64,000 bases of DNA from NCBI GenBank assembly GCA_013003715.1, contig JABDIN010000027.1:86942-150941 (forward strand), read 5' to 3'. A model generated the notes under the pieces. It worked only from the letters and a program-made list of their open reading frames with translations. It was not told the origin of the DNA and ran no database searches. Below are positions 45,771 through 55,028 of the stretch, piece by piece. Both the position numbers and the translations under genes were made by a program. The first letter of the stretch is position 1. The number at the start of each line of letters is the position of its first letter. This stretch comes from Desulfobacteraceae bacterium. Lineage in GTDB: Bacteria > Desulfobacterota > Desulfobacteria > Desulfobacterales > Desulfosarcinaceae.

Positions 45771-47210
45771 CTATTCTTGCTTCGCCCTCCTCCCCTGGTA
45801 TCCTTCATATTGCAGCAATTTCGAATTGAGTTTTTGTTTGGCTTGAACTGCCTCCGGTTCGCCATCGAAGGTTTCCTCAACCAACAAGCCCAGTCCAACC
45901 AGCTCCTTCTCGATGTTCTGTTGCACCCGTGATGAACGCATGATTTGATTAACGGTCGATTGGGCCTCGCGGTATGTTTCGATTTTTTCCATGGCCGCCT
46001 GGGGCTTTCCGGCCTTGATATCCGCGGACACTTCTTCCTTTAACTGGTTATAATCGCTCATTATTACCTTTTCAGCCCATTCATCCCTATGGATGGATGC
46101 CATGACATCCGCCTGATCCTTTACACAGGCGAGGTGAAAAGTCCCCGGCAAAAACGCCAGCTGTTTGTTGCCGTTGGCTGTATATTCAACCCGAATATCT
46201 TTAAACTGATATTTAATCGTCCGATCGGTGGGAACTTTAAATGTGAGGAAAAATTTGCGTGTCTGGCCGGACAATAAGTTGCCCGCCCGAAAGCAGGCAA
46301 GACCGTTACGTTCAGTAATGGGATACCCACCGGCATCGGTGAGTGTCACACCAAGGGGCAACGGAATCTGAAAAGAGAGATTATTGGCAGCGGTCTGCAT
46401 GGTATGCCGGTAATCTCTTTCAAAAACGGAGGCGAAAGCGTCGGGATTTTCCATGAAATGGAAATTACCGGATCCGCGATCGGCAATATGGGCCATCAAT
46501 TGTTCATTGAAATCAAGTCCCACACCAACAGTGGTCATGTCAATGTTGTGCTCCGGTGCCTGCGAGGCCATGTTGCCCAGGGAATGCACATCCACGATCC
46601 CGCGATTGGCCAACCCGTCCGAGATCAACATAAGTTTTTTGATGGCCCCGCTGCTGTCAGCCGACGTCAACAGGGTTAACCCCTCATTCAGACCGGCCCC
46701 CAGATTCGTACCGCCCCGTGCGGCTATTCGATTGACCGCATTTTCGATGAGCCGGCGGTTCCGGGGGGAAACCGGAATTAATCCTGTATATCGCTGCGCT
46801 CCATCAGAATAAGCGACAATGGAGAACCGATCCCGGTCAGATAACTTGTCGATGAGTCTCAGAATGGCGGATTTGGCATGCTCTATTTTTTCTCCGCTCA
46901 TTGAACCACTCCGATCCAGAACAATGACCATATCCACTGATTTTTCATTTCCCGTCAGCTCAGGCTTTACTGAGCCGGCCGACACCGTTACAGCAAGGGT
47001 CACTATCCCATCGGCGCCGTACAGCACTTTATCCTGGACCAACTCACCGGACATGCTGACTACACCATTCGTATTCACCGGCAGAATAACCGGACCGCCG
47101 GTATTCAACCCACCGCTGGAAAAGGCCGTATTCGTGTAGGTTATCGCCATGGCGGTTACCGTTATAAGCCCTCCGATAATCATGAGATATTGAATCACTT
47201 TTCTTTTCAT
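45771..47210 (-). CDS. Von Willebrand factor A domain protein, exported
   Basis: 479 residues with an N-terminal signal anchor (VIQYLMIIGGLITVTAMAI). The VWA domain at about 90-260 carries the complete MIDAS: DRSGSMSG, a Thr in GGTNLGAGLNEG and a late Asp in LISDGLANRG. The C-terminal part is beta-rich, then a helical stretch (AMEKIETYREAQSTV). It probably sits in the periplasm and binds protein through a metal ion. It is the first gene of a minus-strand unit with the PspA-like and membrane-protein genes and is divergent from the regulator gene. Confidence 0.9.
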   Translation of the reverse strand: MKRKVIQYLMIIGGLITVTAMAITYTNTAFSSGGLNTGGPVILPVNTNGVVSMSGELVQDKVLYGADGIVTLAVTVSAGSVKPELTGNEKSVDMVIVLDRSGSMSGEKIEHAKSAILRLIDKLSDRDRFSIVAYSDGAQRYTGLIPVSPRNRRLIENAVNRIAARGGTNLGAGLNEGLTLLTSADSSGAIKKLMLISDGLANRGIVDVHSLGNMASQAPEHNIDMTTVGVGLDFNEQLMAHIADRGSGNFHFMENPDAFASVFERDYRHTMQTAANNLSFQIPLPLGVTLTDAGGYPITERNGLACFRAGNLLSGQTRKFFLTFKVPTDRTIKYQFKDIRVEYTANGNKQLAFLPGTFHLACVKDQADVMASIHRDEWAEKVIMSDYNQLKEEVSADIKAGKPQAAMEKIETYREAQSTVNQIMRSSRVQQNIEKELVGLGLLVEETFDGEPEAVQAKQKLNSKLLQYEGYQGRRAKQE

Positions 47211-47425
47211 GGTCGTGTACTCCTTTGCCGTTTGATATTGTCGGTAATTCTTGAAATCATTTTTAACACATTGAAAACAGATGACAATTCAAAGAAATGT
47301 AAATACTGCGGCCACTATATTTTACATAAGTTTTACTTTTCATATCCCAGTGCCTCGTGTAGAGTGGTGGTATAGGCACAAGGGGTGTTCGGATAACTTA
47401 CAAATGAGATGGAAAGGCCTGCCCG

Positions 47426-48124
47426 ATGAAAAAAGACGGACAATGTGTATTGTTGGTGGAGGATGATCCGGCCATATTGAACGGACTATTGGATGTATTG
47501 GTATTCAACGGATTCCGCCCCACAGGCGAATCCGATGGAACGAAGGGATTGTCCATGGGCTTGGAAAACCACTACGATCTCATCGTCCTCGACGTGATGC
47601 TCCCCGGTATGGACGGTTTTTCCATCTGCCGGGCGTTACGTGAAAAAAAACCCGAACAGGCCATCGTCATGCTAACGGCCAAAGGCGCGGAAGATGATAT
47701 TGTCAATGGATTTCACGCCGGGGCTGATGACTATATCAGCAAACCCTTCTCCATTCGTGAACTGATGGTGCGCATCGAAGCGGTGCTGCGAAGAACCGGT
47801 CACACGACTGCCCGGTCAAAAATCACCTGTAAAGGCATACTGTTTGACGGTGAAATGCTGAACGCCACATGCCAGGGGAAAACGGAATCGTTGACCCGCA
47901 AGGAAATGGATATCATTGCTTATTTGTTTCACCATAAGAATCGTATTGTTTCGAAAAAGGAATTGCTCACCAATGTATGGCATTATGCCGATGCGGATAT
48001 CGAAACGCGCACCGTCGATATCCATATACTCAAACTCAGAAAAAAAATCACCTCTCTGATCGGGGATTTGCCTTTCCTGGAAACAGTTCGCGGTGAAGGC
48101 TATCGATTGGAACCGGAAGAATGA
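47426..48124 (+). CDS. OmpR-family response regulator
   Basis: 232 residues. The receiver shows LLVEDDPAILNG, phospho-Asp in LIVLDVMLPGMDGF and K in YISKPFSIREL. The C-terminal wHTH reads LTRKEMDIIAYLFHHKNRI then TRTVDIHILKLRKKI. It overlaps the kinase start by the ATGA. A 215-bp region separates it from the divergent VWA gene and must hold both promoters, so it may well regulate the VWA-PspA unit. Confidence 0.94.
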   Translation: MKKDGQCVLLVEDDPAILNGLLDVLVFNGFRPTGESDGTKGLSMGLENHYDLIVLDVMLPGMDGFSICRALREKKPEQAIVMLTAKGAEDDIVNGFHAGADDYISKPFSIRELMVRIEAVLRRTGHTTARSKITCKGILFDGEMLNATCQGKTESLTRKEMDIIAYLFHHKNRIVSKKELLTNVWHYADADIETRTVDIHILKLRKKITSLIGDLPFLETVRGEGYRLEPEE

Positions 48125-50106
48125 AACGTCTCAAACTGATTATAATATTCTTCTTCATTGCCATTGTCATCCCGCTCGGGTACATCGTGTTGAAAACTTA
48201 CCATGGGCTTAGGCAGGAAGAATCCGCCCAGTTCCGTTACTTCGCCGAAACGCTGTTTGACAGCATGGAAAACGAAATGGCCGCCATCGTCCGCAACGAA
48301 GAAAACCGTGCGGTGCATGAGTATAATTATGACTATCGCATTGGGGGAACGGAAAATGCGCTTGATGAACGCAAACGTTCTCCACTATCAACAGAACCGG
48401 TAAAGGAATACATTCTCGGCTACCTGCAGAACAATCCCGATGGTTCGTTCCAAACGCCGCTTGTAAGGGCGGAGCAGGATCTTTCCACCGAAGAATCCAT
48501 GGTATTCAATGAACTCAAGGATATCAACACAGTCTTCAATCAAAGAAAATTCACTATCTCTGAGGTAAAACCGGCGCCGGTTCCGTCAGCACCACCGATG
48601 GCATCGGTACCACCCAAAGAGGCCGGAAAATCCAGTTTTGCAGGTAAATATCTCAACGTCGAAAAAACACCTGAATCCCGGAAATATCTGGGCACCAAGC
48701 AAAAACGGATAGAACAGATCACGAAAAGCCAAGCGCTGAGTCTCACGCAAACACCCCAAACCCTCACAGCTCAAAAGGCGGCCCGTAAGTCTGAAGCTGA
48801 AGGACAGAAGAAAGCGGTATCCGGTGCGGCGGCGGAAATGCCATCACTTGCGGCAAGCGGTGGCTTGGCGTTTGATGCATCCAGTAACATGGACGCAATA
48901 GAAATGGAGAGTGCACCTTGGGATGATGTCCAGGAAGAGACTGCTCCAAAACCGGGAGCCCCAGTGACAACGAATTTTCAAGTTGAAGTGGCACCGTTTC
49001 AATCCGTGTTCATTAGCAAGGAAATCATCTTTATTTTTCGCCGGATCATGATCGATCAGCAAATTTACCGGCAAGGCTTTGCGTTAAAGGTAAAGCCCTT
49101 TTTTTCATATCTCGCAGGGGCTCATTTTGAAAATCAACCCATGGCTCGATTTGCCAATCTTCGTTTTAATATTATCGATAACGGAATGGAAAATGAAATT
49201 TTTAGATCGGGGACACCAGTAAATCAGGACAATCATATATTGGTCCGGTCGTTTCCCATGCCCTATAATTTCATCACGGCTTCGCTGAGTTGTGACAGCC
49301 TGCCGGCATCCACCGGACGCCGGCCATTAAATGTAATCCTCATGGTACTCATGACGGTAATTTTTCTGGGTTTCATTGCGATTTACCAGAGCGCCCGAAC
49401 CATTGTAGACCTCTCCGAACGGCGGTCGAAATTCGTCTCCTCTGTCACCCATGAACTGAAGACACCCCTTACCAATATCCGGATGTATATCGAAATGCTG
49501 GAACTCGGTATCGCCGGGAATAAGGACCGGGAGCAGGAGTATTTTGAGATTCTTGGATCGGAATCCGAACGGTTATCACGATTGATCACAAATGTGCTGG
49601 AACTCTCCAAACTGGAGCAAAAACAACGATTTTTCAATTATCAGACCGGTAATTTCAAAGATGTTATCCGGGAAGTGGAAACCGCCATGCGTCCGAAACT
49701 AATGGCTGACGGGTTTGTCTTTGTTGCACAGCATCATATTAAATCGCACTTCACCTATGACCGGGAGGTGATGATCCAGGTGCTGATCAACCTGATTGAA
49801 AACAGTATAAAGTTCGGAAAATCAGGTACCAGCCGCGAGCTGACGCTGGGGGTCCACCAATCCGAGGATCGGACGCTCATCAGCCTTTCAGATACCGGCC
49901 CCGGTATTCCAAAATCCGCCTTGAAAAAAGTTTTCAATGATTTTTATCGCGTTGACAATACCTTGACCCGCACCACCGGCGGTACCGGCATCGGTCTGGC
50001 TCTGGTCCGGAAATTCGTCACGGCAATGGGCGGTGCCGTGTCCGCTGCCAACAATGGTGGGCCGGGGTGCACCATCACCATCACCTTACCCCGAGAAAAA
50101 TCGTGA
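48121..50106 (+). CDS. Membrane histidine kinase with large Pro/Ala-rich extracytoplasmic region
   Basis: 661 residues. TM1 lies at about 5-24 (LIIIFFFIAIVIPLGYIVL) and TM2 at 400-422 (LMVLMTVIFLGFIAIY). Between them is a roughly 375-residue sensor with a low-complexity stretch at 150-285 (PVPSAPPMASVPPKEAG). The kinase core has SSVTHELKTPLTNIRMYIEM (His near 443), NLIENSIKFG, DTGPGIP and GTGIGLALVRKF. No clear HAMP separates TM2 and HisKA. With its regulator it forms an envelope-sensing system next to the PspA/VWA genes. Confidence 0.9.
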   Translation: MKRLKLIIIFFFIAIVIPLGYIVLKTYHGLRQEESAQFRYFAETLFDSMENEMAAIVRNEENRAVHEYNYDYRIGGTENALDERKRSPLSTEPVKEYILGYLQNNPDGSFQTPLVRAEQDLSTEESMVFNELKDINTVFNQRKFTISEVKPAPVPSAPPMASVPPKEAGKSSFAGKYLNVEKTPESRKYLGTKQKRIEQITKSQALSLTQTPQTLTAQKAARKSEAEGQKKAVSGAAAEMPSLAASGGLAFDASSNMDAIEMESAPWDDVQEETAPKPGAPVTTNFQVEVAPFQSVFISKEIIFIFRRIMIDQQIYRQGFALKVKPFFSYLAGAHFENQPMARFANLRFNIIDNGMENEIFRSGTPVNQDNHILVRSFPMPYNFITASLSCDSLPASTGRRPLNVILMVLMTVIFLGFIAIYQSARTIVDLSERRSKFVSSVTHELKTPLTNIRMYIEMLELGIAGNKDREQEYFEILGSESERLSRLITNVLELSKLEQKQRFFNYQTGNFKDVIREVETAMRPKLMADGFVFVAQHHIKSHFTYDREVMIQVLINLIENSIKFGKSGTSRELTLGVHQSEDRTLISLSDTGPGIPKSALKKVFNDFYRVDNTLTRTTGGTGIGLALVRKFVTAMGGAVSAANNGGPGCTITITLPREKS

Positions 50107-50179
50107 ACAATACCGCCAGTACCAGATAAAGCCCCATAAACACGCAATCCAGGAAACCACTTAAAAACTTATCGAACAT
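50081..50179 (-). CDS. Very small single-TM protein (32 residues)
   Basis: Starts at ATG 50179 with GGAGGG five bases upstream. The sequence is MFDKFLSGFLDCVFMGLYLV followed by LAVLFTIFLGVR, one TM helix. The stop lies inside the 3' end of the convergent kinase gene (26 bp overlap). Strong ribosome-binding site and clean topology favour a real gene. It may be the second of a short unit with the 54-residue gene upstream at 50214-50378. Confidence 0.55.
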   Translation of the reverse strand: MFDKFLSGFLDCVFMGLYLVLAVLFTIFLGVR

Positions 50180-50213
50180 GACATCCCTCCATTGTAGCAT
50201 TGACCTGATACGA

Positions 50214-50378
50214 TCAACAATCGTCGTTGAAAAAATCACAGGCCTCTTCCACTGAATCAAAAATCAGCCAGTCCCGATTCATCCCGCCATTGTTCAAATA
50301 CTGAATTCTCTCGATCATTGTATTCCCGTGATACTCGAAAAATTCTTCGCAGTCCGAACGACTGATCTGTCTGGTCAT
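50214..50378 (-). CDS. Small acidic hypothetical protein (54 residues)
   Basis: ATG 50378 has GAGGAGG five bases upstream. The protein begins MTRQISRSDCEEFFEYHGNT and ends VEEACDFFNDDC: acidic, with three Cys and several Phe, and no membrane segment. No family recognised. It ends 34 bp before the tiny TM protein on the same strand. Confidence 0.6.
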   Translation of the reverse strand: MTRQISRSDCEEFFEYHGNTMIERIQYLNNGGMNRDWLIFDSVEEACDFFNDDC

Positions 50379-50834
50379 AATGCCTCCTCGATTAAAGGTT
50401 TTGGCAATACTGCCGTTTCATCATCAATAGCACGGAGCTTTGACAGATACGGTCAAAGGGTATTAAAAAAATAAAAAGGAGATGCGTTTATGCTAATTGC
50501 AGGCACAGGGGGGTGCTTACTTGAATACGGATAGCGAGCGGGTCGTGTAATTATTCATACGATTACAAATGGTTAAAGTGCGGGTCTGGGCAATGGTATT
50601 TCGAGGAGTTGAACGGGGGCGCCAATCCTCCCACCTTTGGTGGGGAGCACCGGGATTGATCCAATTTACTTTTTTGAGTTCGGTTCTGATAGGAAAACCG
50701 TTCCCTGATGTATATCTACACCGGAGAACAGCGGAGACATAAAAAGATACGAGGATAATACCGCACCTCAACATGCCATGGCCATCTTCCCGGTGGAAAA
50801 ATGATTAGTATAGATGACCGGCATTATCCGGATT
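50379..50834. other. 456-bp intergenic stretch
   Basis: No supported gene. A minus-strand frame at 50517-50774 has no ribosome-binding site and unusual composition, so I leave it out. A hairpin CTCCCACC-TTT-GGTGGGGAG lies at 50628-50647. On the plus strand AAAAAGGAGATGCG is followed by a 14-codon frame at 50490, too short to call. Confidence 0.4.
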
Positions 50835-52901
50835 TCAACCTAATATCTTCTCCCCAACCGGGGATGACACCACTTTCACAAGGGCCTGGACAACCCCCTG
50901 ATCGTATTTGTTTACAGATTCTTTGAGTATGGACAAGGCTTTCTCCTCCGGCATGGAGGATCGATATGCCCTTGGCTTTACCATGGCGCAGAATGAGTTG
51001 GTCACGGCCAGTATCCGGGCGGTAATTGAAATCTCATCACCCTTGAGTCCCTTCGGATATCCGCTGCCGTCCAAAAATTCCGTCATCTGGAGAACGCTTT
51101 CAGTAATCGGCAGATCAAAGTCAACATCCTTTAGCAAGCTGGCGGCATGCTCCACATGCCGTTCGACCTCGATACGTTCGTCAGCGGTGAGTTTTCCGGG
51201 TTTGTTGAGCAAGTTCTGATCCACAAACATCTTCCCAATCTGAGACAGATTGGCGGCAATCTCAATGGTCGCGGCCTCCTGCTCCCCAATATTGAGTTCC
51301 TGAGCGATGGATTGGGAAACCTTGCTCATCAATTGGGAATGACCGGAGAGGTAAGGATCGGTCTTTTCAATGGCCTTCACCAGGATTTCTATTGTCTGCC
51401 GAATTGACTTTTCACTCCTTTTCCTCACCTGAACAATTTCAGTGATGTCCCGAAAAAGGGATACGATGCCGCTTATCTTGCCGGACTGGTCAAGGAACGG
51501 CACCTTGGATATCTGAAGGTGATGCTGTTTTGACTGGATATAGAGTTCTATCTGAAAATTGTTTGATTTCTTATTTTCCAGGACCCAATGATCGGATACC
51601 TCAAGACGTTTCGCGGTATCGTAGCCAAACAGAGCCGTATCATCCAGCCCGATCATCTCCTCGGCACTGCGGCCAAGCGCATTTGCGAATGCCGGATTCA
51701 CATACTGATAAAAGCCCCGGTTATCCTTCAGGGCAATGAATTCCGTAATGGTATTGTTGATGCTGCCCAGCAGCCGGCGCTGCTCGTCTATGTGATCGGC
51801 CAATTGTCTGAATCTCCTGGCTGATCTTTTATTTTCTATTCCCACCAGACGCCACCACACCGCCCCCAGGGACGTGGTGAAGAATAGCACCAGCAATGTG
51901 CCGATGACCACCAGAAACCGGGTGTAGTTGCGGATGGATTTTCCGGCTATCTGATAATCGGACTCTTGTACGATCCACCAATCCAGTTCGGGCACTTTCT
52001 GGCCGTAAGAATAGGCCTTTCGCGATTCCGTGAGGGACGGACGGACGGAGAACTGCAAATTGTCGGACGTAAAACCAAGATCCTGGGAGAGTGTCGTCAG
52101 CTCTCCCGGCATCCATGGTATCAATTCCTGGTAGTCAGCACCGACTTTCTGGATCAGGCGAGTCCGCTCACCATCCCCCATCAAAGGAGATTTCGCCAGC
52201 AACTCGTTCACTTTATCCGATACCGCTTTTGACAACAGCAGCACGGAGACCGGTGTATTTGACTGCAAAGGCGTTATGGGCAGGAACAACTCCATTACCA
52301 GGCCGTTGGCGGTATGCCGTGCCGGTGTGAAAAAGGGTTTGTTTTCGGCAAGAACCGTCTTTACATGTTCGCGATGTACAGGTGTCAACGGCGATGTCCC
52401 CGCATCCGTGGCCAGATACGTCTGCCCTTTTCGATTGAGGATCCTTCCACTCCGGAAACCGGCGTATTTGGTGAATTCATCCAGGAGTTTATGCATCATG
52501 GGGAGCTGCTCTTCCAATTGGGATGAATCCTCCGCCGAATCCGTTTGAGGCCGGAGCTGACCAGTGACCAGCAGAGACACATCATCCCCCAGCAGGTCAA
52601 CCTCAGCGGCAAAGAGCCTGAACAGTTCGGATTGGACGATTCTATCCCCCTGGTTTACAAGACCCGACAACCAGGTGGAGATTATTTCCGCACGGCTGCC
52701 GGCCAGGAGTTCCAACCGTTTCTCAATGGAGTTCCGTAGTTCAGCTTCTTTGTTATCGCTGATCAGCTGAACACAAACCGCAACAACAGCGATCACAACA
52801 ACAAGGATAGCAGCGCCGAGGAACATTGTTTTTGTGCGCATGCGCCGAGGAGGTGAGGTCTCGGATTCATGGCCATGGAGTGGCGTAGGTCGATTATCCA
52901 T
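50835..52901 (-). CDS. Two-TM sensor with PAS and degenerate HD-GYP domain, LapD-position gene
   Basis: 688 residues. TM1 is at about 27-47 and TM2 at 328-350, enclosing a roughly 280-residue periplasmic double-Cache-like sensor. A PAS domain (about 376-492) and an HD-GYP domain (about 500-680) follow. The catalytic HD is S553-Q554 (ANLSQIGK), the usual HHE before the GYP loop reads MTEF, and the later metal-binding Asp is Asn (AVTNSF). GYP is kept (DGSGYPKGL, 611-619). It therefore should not cut c-di-GMP but may bind it or a partner. It starts 14 bp after lapG, the place a LapD gene could hold. Confidence 0.88.
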   Translation of the reverse strand: MDNRPTPLHGHESETSPPRRMRTKTMFLGAAILVVVIAVVAVCVQLISDNKEAELRNSIEKRLELLAGSRAEIISTWLSGLVNQGDRIVQSELFRLFAAEVDLLGDDVSLLVTGQLRPQTDSAEDSSQLEEQLPMMHKLLDEFTKYAGFRSGRILNRKGQTYLATDAGTSPLTPVHREHVKTVLAENKPFFTPARHTANGLVMELFLPITPLQSNTPVSVLLLSKAVSDKVNELLAKSPLMGDGERTRLIQKVGADYQELIPWMPGELTTLSQDLGFTSDNLQFSVRPSLTESRKAYSYGQKVPELDWWIVQESDYQIAGKSIRNYTRFLVVIGTLLVLFFTTSLGAVWWRLVGIENKRSARRFRQLADHIDEQRRLLGSINNTITEFIALKDNRGFYQYVNPAFANALGRSAEEMIGLDDTALFGYDTAKRLEVSDHWVLENKKSNNFQIELYIQSKQHHLQISKVPFLDQSGKISGIVSLFRDITEIVQVRKRSEKSIRQTIEILVKAIEKTDPYLSGHSQLMSKVSQSIAQELNIGEQEAATIEIAANLSQIGKMFVDQNLLNKPGKLTADERIEVERHVEHAASLLKDVDFDLPITESVLQMTEFLDGSGYPKGLKGDEISITARILAVTNSFCAMVKPRAYRSSMPEEKALSILKESVNKYDQGVVQALVKVVSSPVGEKILG

Positions 52902-52915
52902 TTTTAGTTACCTTT

Positions 52916-53674
52916 TTATTTGTCTCCAATTAGCTTGACATGGGCCCAACGATTTTTCTCATTAACAGAATATTGTGGAATGTAATGCTTGTACTTGCTA
53001 TGTTCCAATACCAGATCAGACAAATTGTCTAAAATATATGCTGTATCATCCATATAAACCGCAAGGACAGCGTGTCCGATATTACGAATACTGTCCTTTA
53101 TTACCACAATACGGAGATATTGGATATCAAACCCAAGATCCTTCAGGGCGTAATATTTTGCAATGCTGTAATCTTCGCAGTCACCCGACATTTTCATGAA
53201 TTCCGCGGGTGTGGCCCAATAGTCGGCAACACCGAACAATTCGATATCCAGCCGGTATGGCCACTGGTTGAAAAACCGATTCACCGATTTTATCTGATCC
53301 ATTGGCTGTACCCCGCGTGCCTGCCGGATTATCCGTTGCCAGCTCAATGCCGCCGGCGAACATGTAGAACCTGAGCATTTAAAAAAGAGACTTACCTGCT
53401 GGCCGGCTACCGCCATAACGCGTGTCCATTGGGGCAGTGCCCGGAGGGAACTGCGGAATTCCTCGGTCCCGAATAGCCGTATCATTTTTTTGGATTCGGA
53501 CTCTTTTTGATCCGCCGTATCCGCTGCCAGATTCACATTGATCACTGCAAGCCATATCAAAATGCCCACCAAAAAACACACCATCACTTTTCGATAGCAT
53601 ATTCCCTTGTTATCTTCTCCCCTCCAGACCTGTCCGTGGAAGATATCGGGTGTATCAGCGCTCTCGAAGCGCAT
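52916..53674 (-). CDS. lapG: LapG-like periplasmic cysteine protease (transglutaminase-like, BTLCP)
   Basis: 252 residues from 53674, or about 222 from the ATG at 53584, where the export signal (VCFLVGILIWLAVINVNLA) begins; the longer form overlaps the hlyD-type gene by 20 bp. The triad C166 (SGDCEDYS), H201 (IGHAVLAV) and D216 (YILDNLSD) is intact. LapG clips the N-terminus of giant type I-secreted adhesins at a (T/A/P)AAG site so that cells detach when c-di-GMP falls. The adhesin in this window has PAAG at residues 128-131, a match to that specificity. Confidence 0.9.
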   Translation of the reverse strand: MRFESADTPDIFHGQVWRGEDNKGICYRKVMVCFLVGILIWLAVINVNLAADTADQKESESKKMIRLFGTEEFRSSLRALPQWTRVMAVAGQQVSLFFKCSGSTCSPAALSWQRIIRQARGVQPMDQIKSVNRFFNQWPYRLDIELFGVADYWATPAEFMKMSGDCEDYSIAKYYALKDLGFDIQYLRIVVIKDSIRNIGHAVLAVYMDDTAYILDNLSDLVLEHSKYKHYIPQYSVNEKNRWAHVKLIGDK

Positions 53675-54995
53675 TCTGGCTGGCCTTCAGGATCGGTTTC
53701 AAAAGATAGTCAAGGACTGATTTCTTACCGGTTAAAATATCGACGCTTGCGGTCATCCCCGGGATAATTGGTAGCTGTGTTCCCCGGTGGACGATGGCGT
53801 TTGTGTCAGTTCTCAATTTTACCCGGTAATAACTCTCACCTCTGTCATCCATAATCGTGTCGCCACTGATCTGTTCGACAACACCTACCATACCACCGTA
53901 TATGGAGAAATCATAAGCCGTGATTTTAATCATGGCCTTCTGACCGGGATAAAGAAAAGCGATATCCGCCGGACGAATCTGAACTTCAAACAACAAGGTG
54001 TCGTCCAGGGGGATGATTTCAAGGATGGATTCTCCCGGTTTTATCACACCACCTATGGTATTTATGATAATCTGTTTCACTGTTCCGCGAACCGGTGATC
54101 TGACATCCGTCCGGGTTACCCGGTCCTCTCCGGCGGCCAGAGATTGTTTCAATGAATTAAGTTCAATCCGGCGTTTACTGATTTCCTCCAGTGCCATAGA
54201 TCTGGCTTCGGCCCTCCGCTGCGCCATTCGCTCCTGGGCCTCATCCGCCGCGTTTTTCATCCTTGGATAACTCAGTTTAAGGGCATTTATTTCTCCCTGA
54301 AGACCGACGACATCCCGTTCGAGTTTCAAAAAATCCGCCCTGGAGTATAAACCTTTCTTAGTGAGTGGTTCGGCGATTTTCTTCTGTTCAAGGGCGAGTT
54401 TCAGACTCCGTTCAAGCTCCTTCTGCTTTCCTCTGATCTCCCTGGTTTCCTGTATTTTCTGATCGTATTCCGACTGCAGGATTTTCAGCTCAAGTGCCAG
54501 CTGGTTTTTATGCGCCTTTAGAATGCCTGTCTGTTCCTTGGCAATCAGCGGGTCATGATCGATCACCTCCTGGGGAAAATCGATATCGGTATTACCGACC
54601 TGTGCAGTAAGACGCGCAATCGCCGCCATATGTTCTATGGATTTGGCAAAGGCGTCGCCATATTGGCTGGAGGCTACCGTATTGTCCAATCGTACCAGCA
54701 CATCACCCTTTTCAACAATCTGGTTCTCAGCCACCAGAATTTCATCGAGAATGCCGCCTTCAAGATTCTGAATCACCTGGACCTGTTGGGAGGGTATGGC
54801 CTGCCCCATACCCCGGGTAACTTCATCAAGAACCGCATACCGGGCCCAGACCATAAATGCGATCATCATCAGAAAAACGGTAAAGGATAACAGATAAGCC
54901 ATGGAATGGCCCTTACGGTGAATGGAGGCATCCACTTCACTCATAAAGGCGATATCCTCCTTGACCGGTTTGTTCTGTTCTTTGTATTTCATCAT
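53655..54995 (-). CDS. lapC: HlyD-family type I secretion periplasmic adaptor (LapC-like)
   Basis: 446 residues. A single TM near residues 32-53 is followed by biotinyl-lipoyl half-motifs (IQNLEGGILDEILVAENQIV), a long alpha-hairpin coiled coil (about 150-285) and the beta-barrel half (VRSPVRGTVKQIIINTIGG). It bridges the inner-membrane ABC exporter and the outer-membrane TolC-like pore. It starts 33 bp after the ABC gene and overlaps the lapG frame. Confidence 0.93.
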   Translation of the reverse strand: MMKYKEQNKPVKEDIAFMSEVDASIHRKGHSMAYLLSFTVFLMMIAFMVWARYAVLDEVTRGMGQAIPSQQVQVIQNLEGGILDEILVAENQIVEKGDVLVRLDNTVASSQYGDAFAKSIEHMAAIARLTAQVGNTDIDFPQEVIDHDPLIAKEQTGILKAHKNQLALELKILQSEYDQKIQETREIRGKQKELERSLKLALEQKKIAEPLTKKGLYSRADFLKLERDVVGLQGEINALKLSYPRMKNAADEAQERMAQRRAEARSMALEEISKRRIELNSLKQSLAAGEDRVTRTDVRSPVRGTVKQIIINTIGGVIKPGESILEIIPLDDTLLFEVQIRPADIAFLYPGQKAMIKITAYDFSIYGGMVGVVEQISGDTIMDDRGESYYRVKLRTDTNAIVHRGTQLPIIPGMTASVDILTGKKSVLDYLLKPILKASQNALRER

Positions 54996-55028
54996 GTTGA
55001 CAGCTACGATCCCTTTATTGCGTCATGT

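Noticed and set aside
50517..50774. 85-codon minus-strand frame
   Set aside because: No ribosome-binding site, odd composition and no recognisable motif; treated as intergenic.
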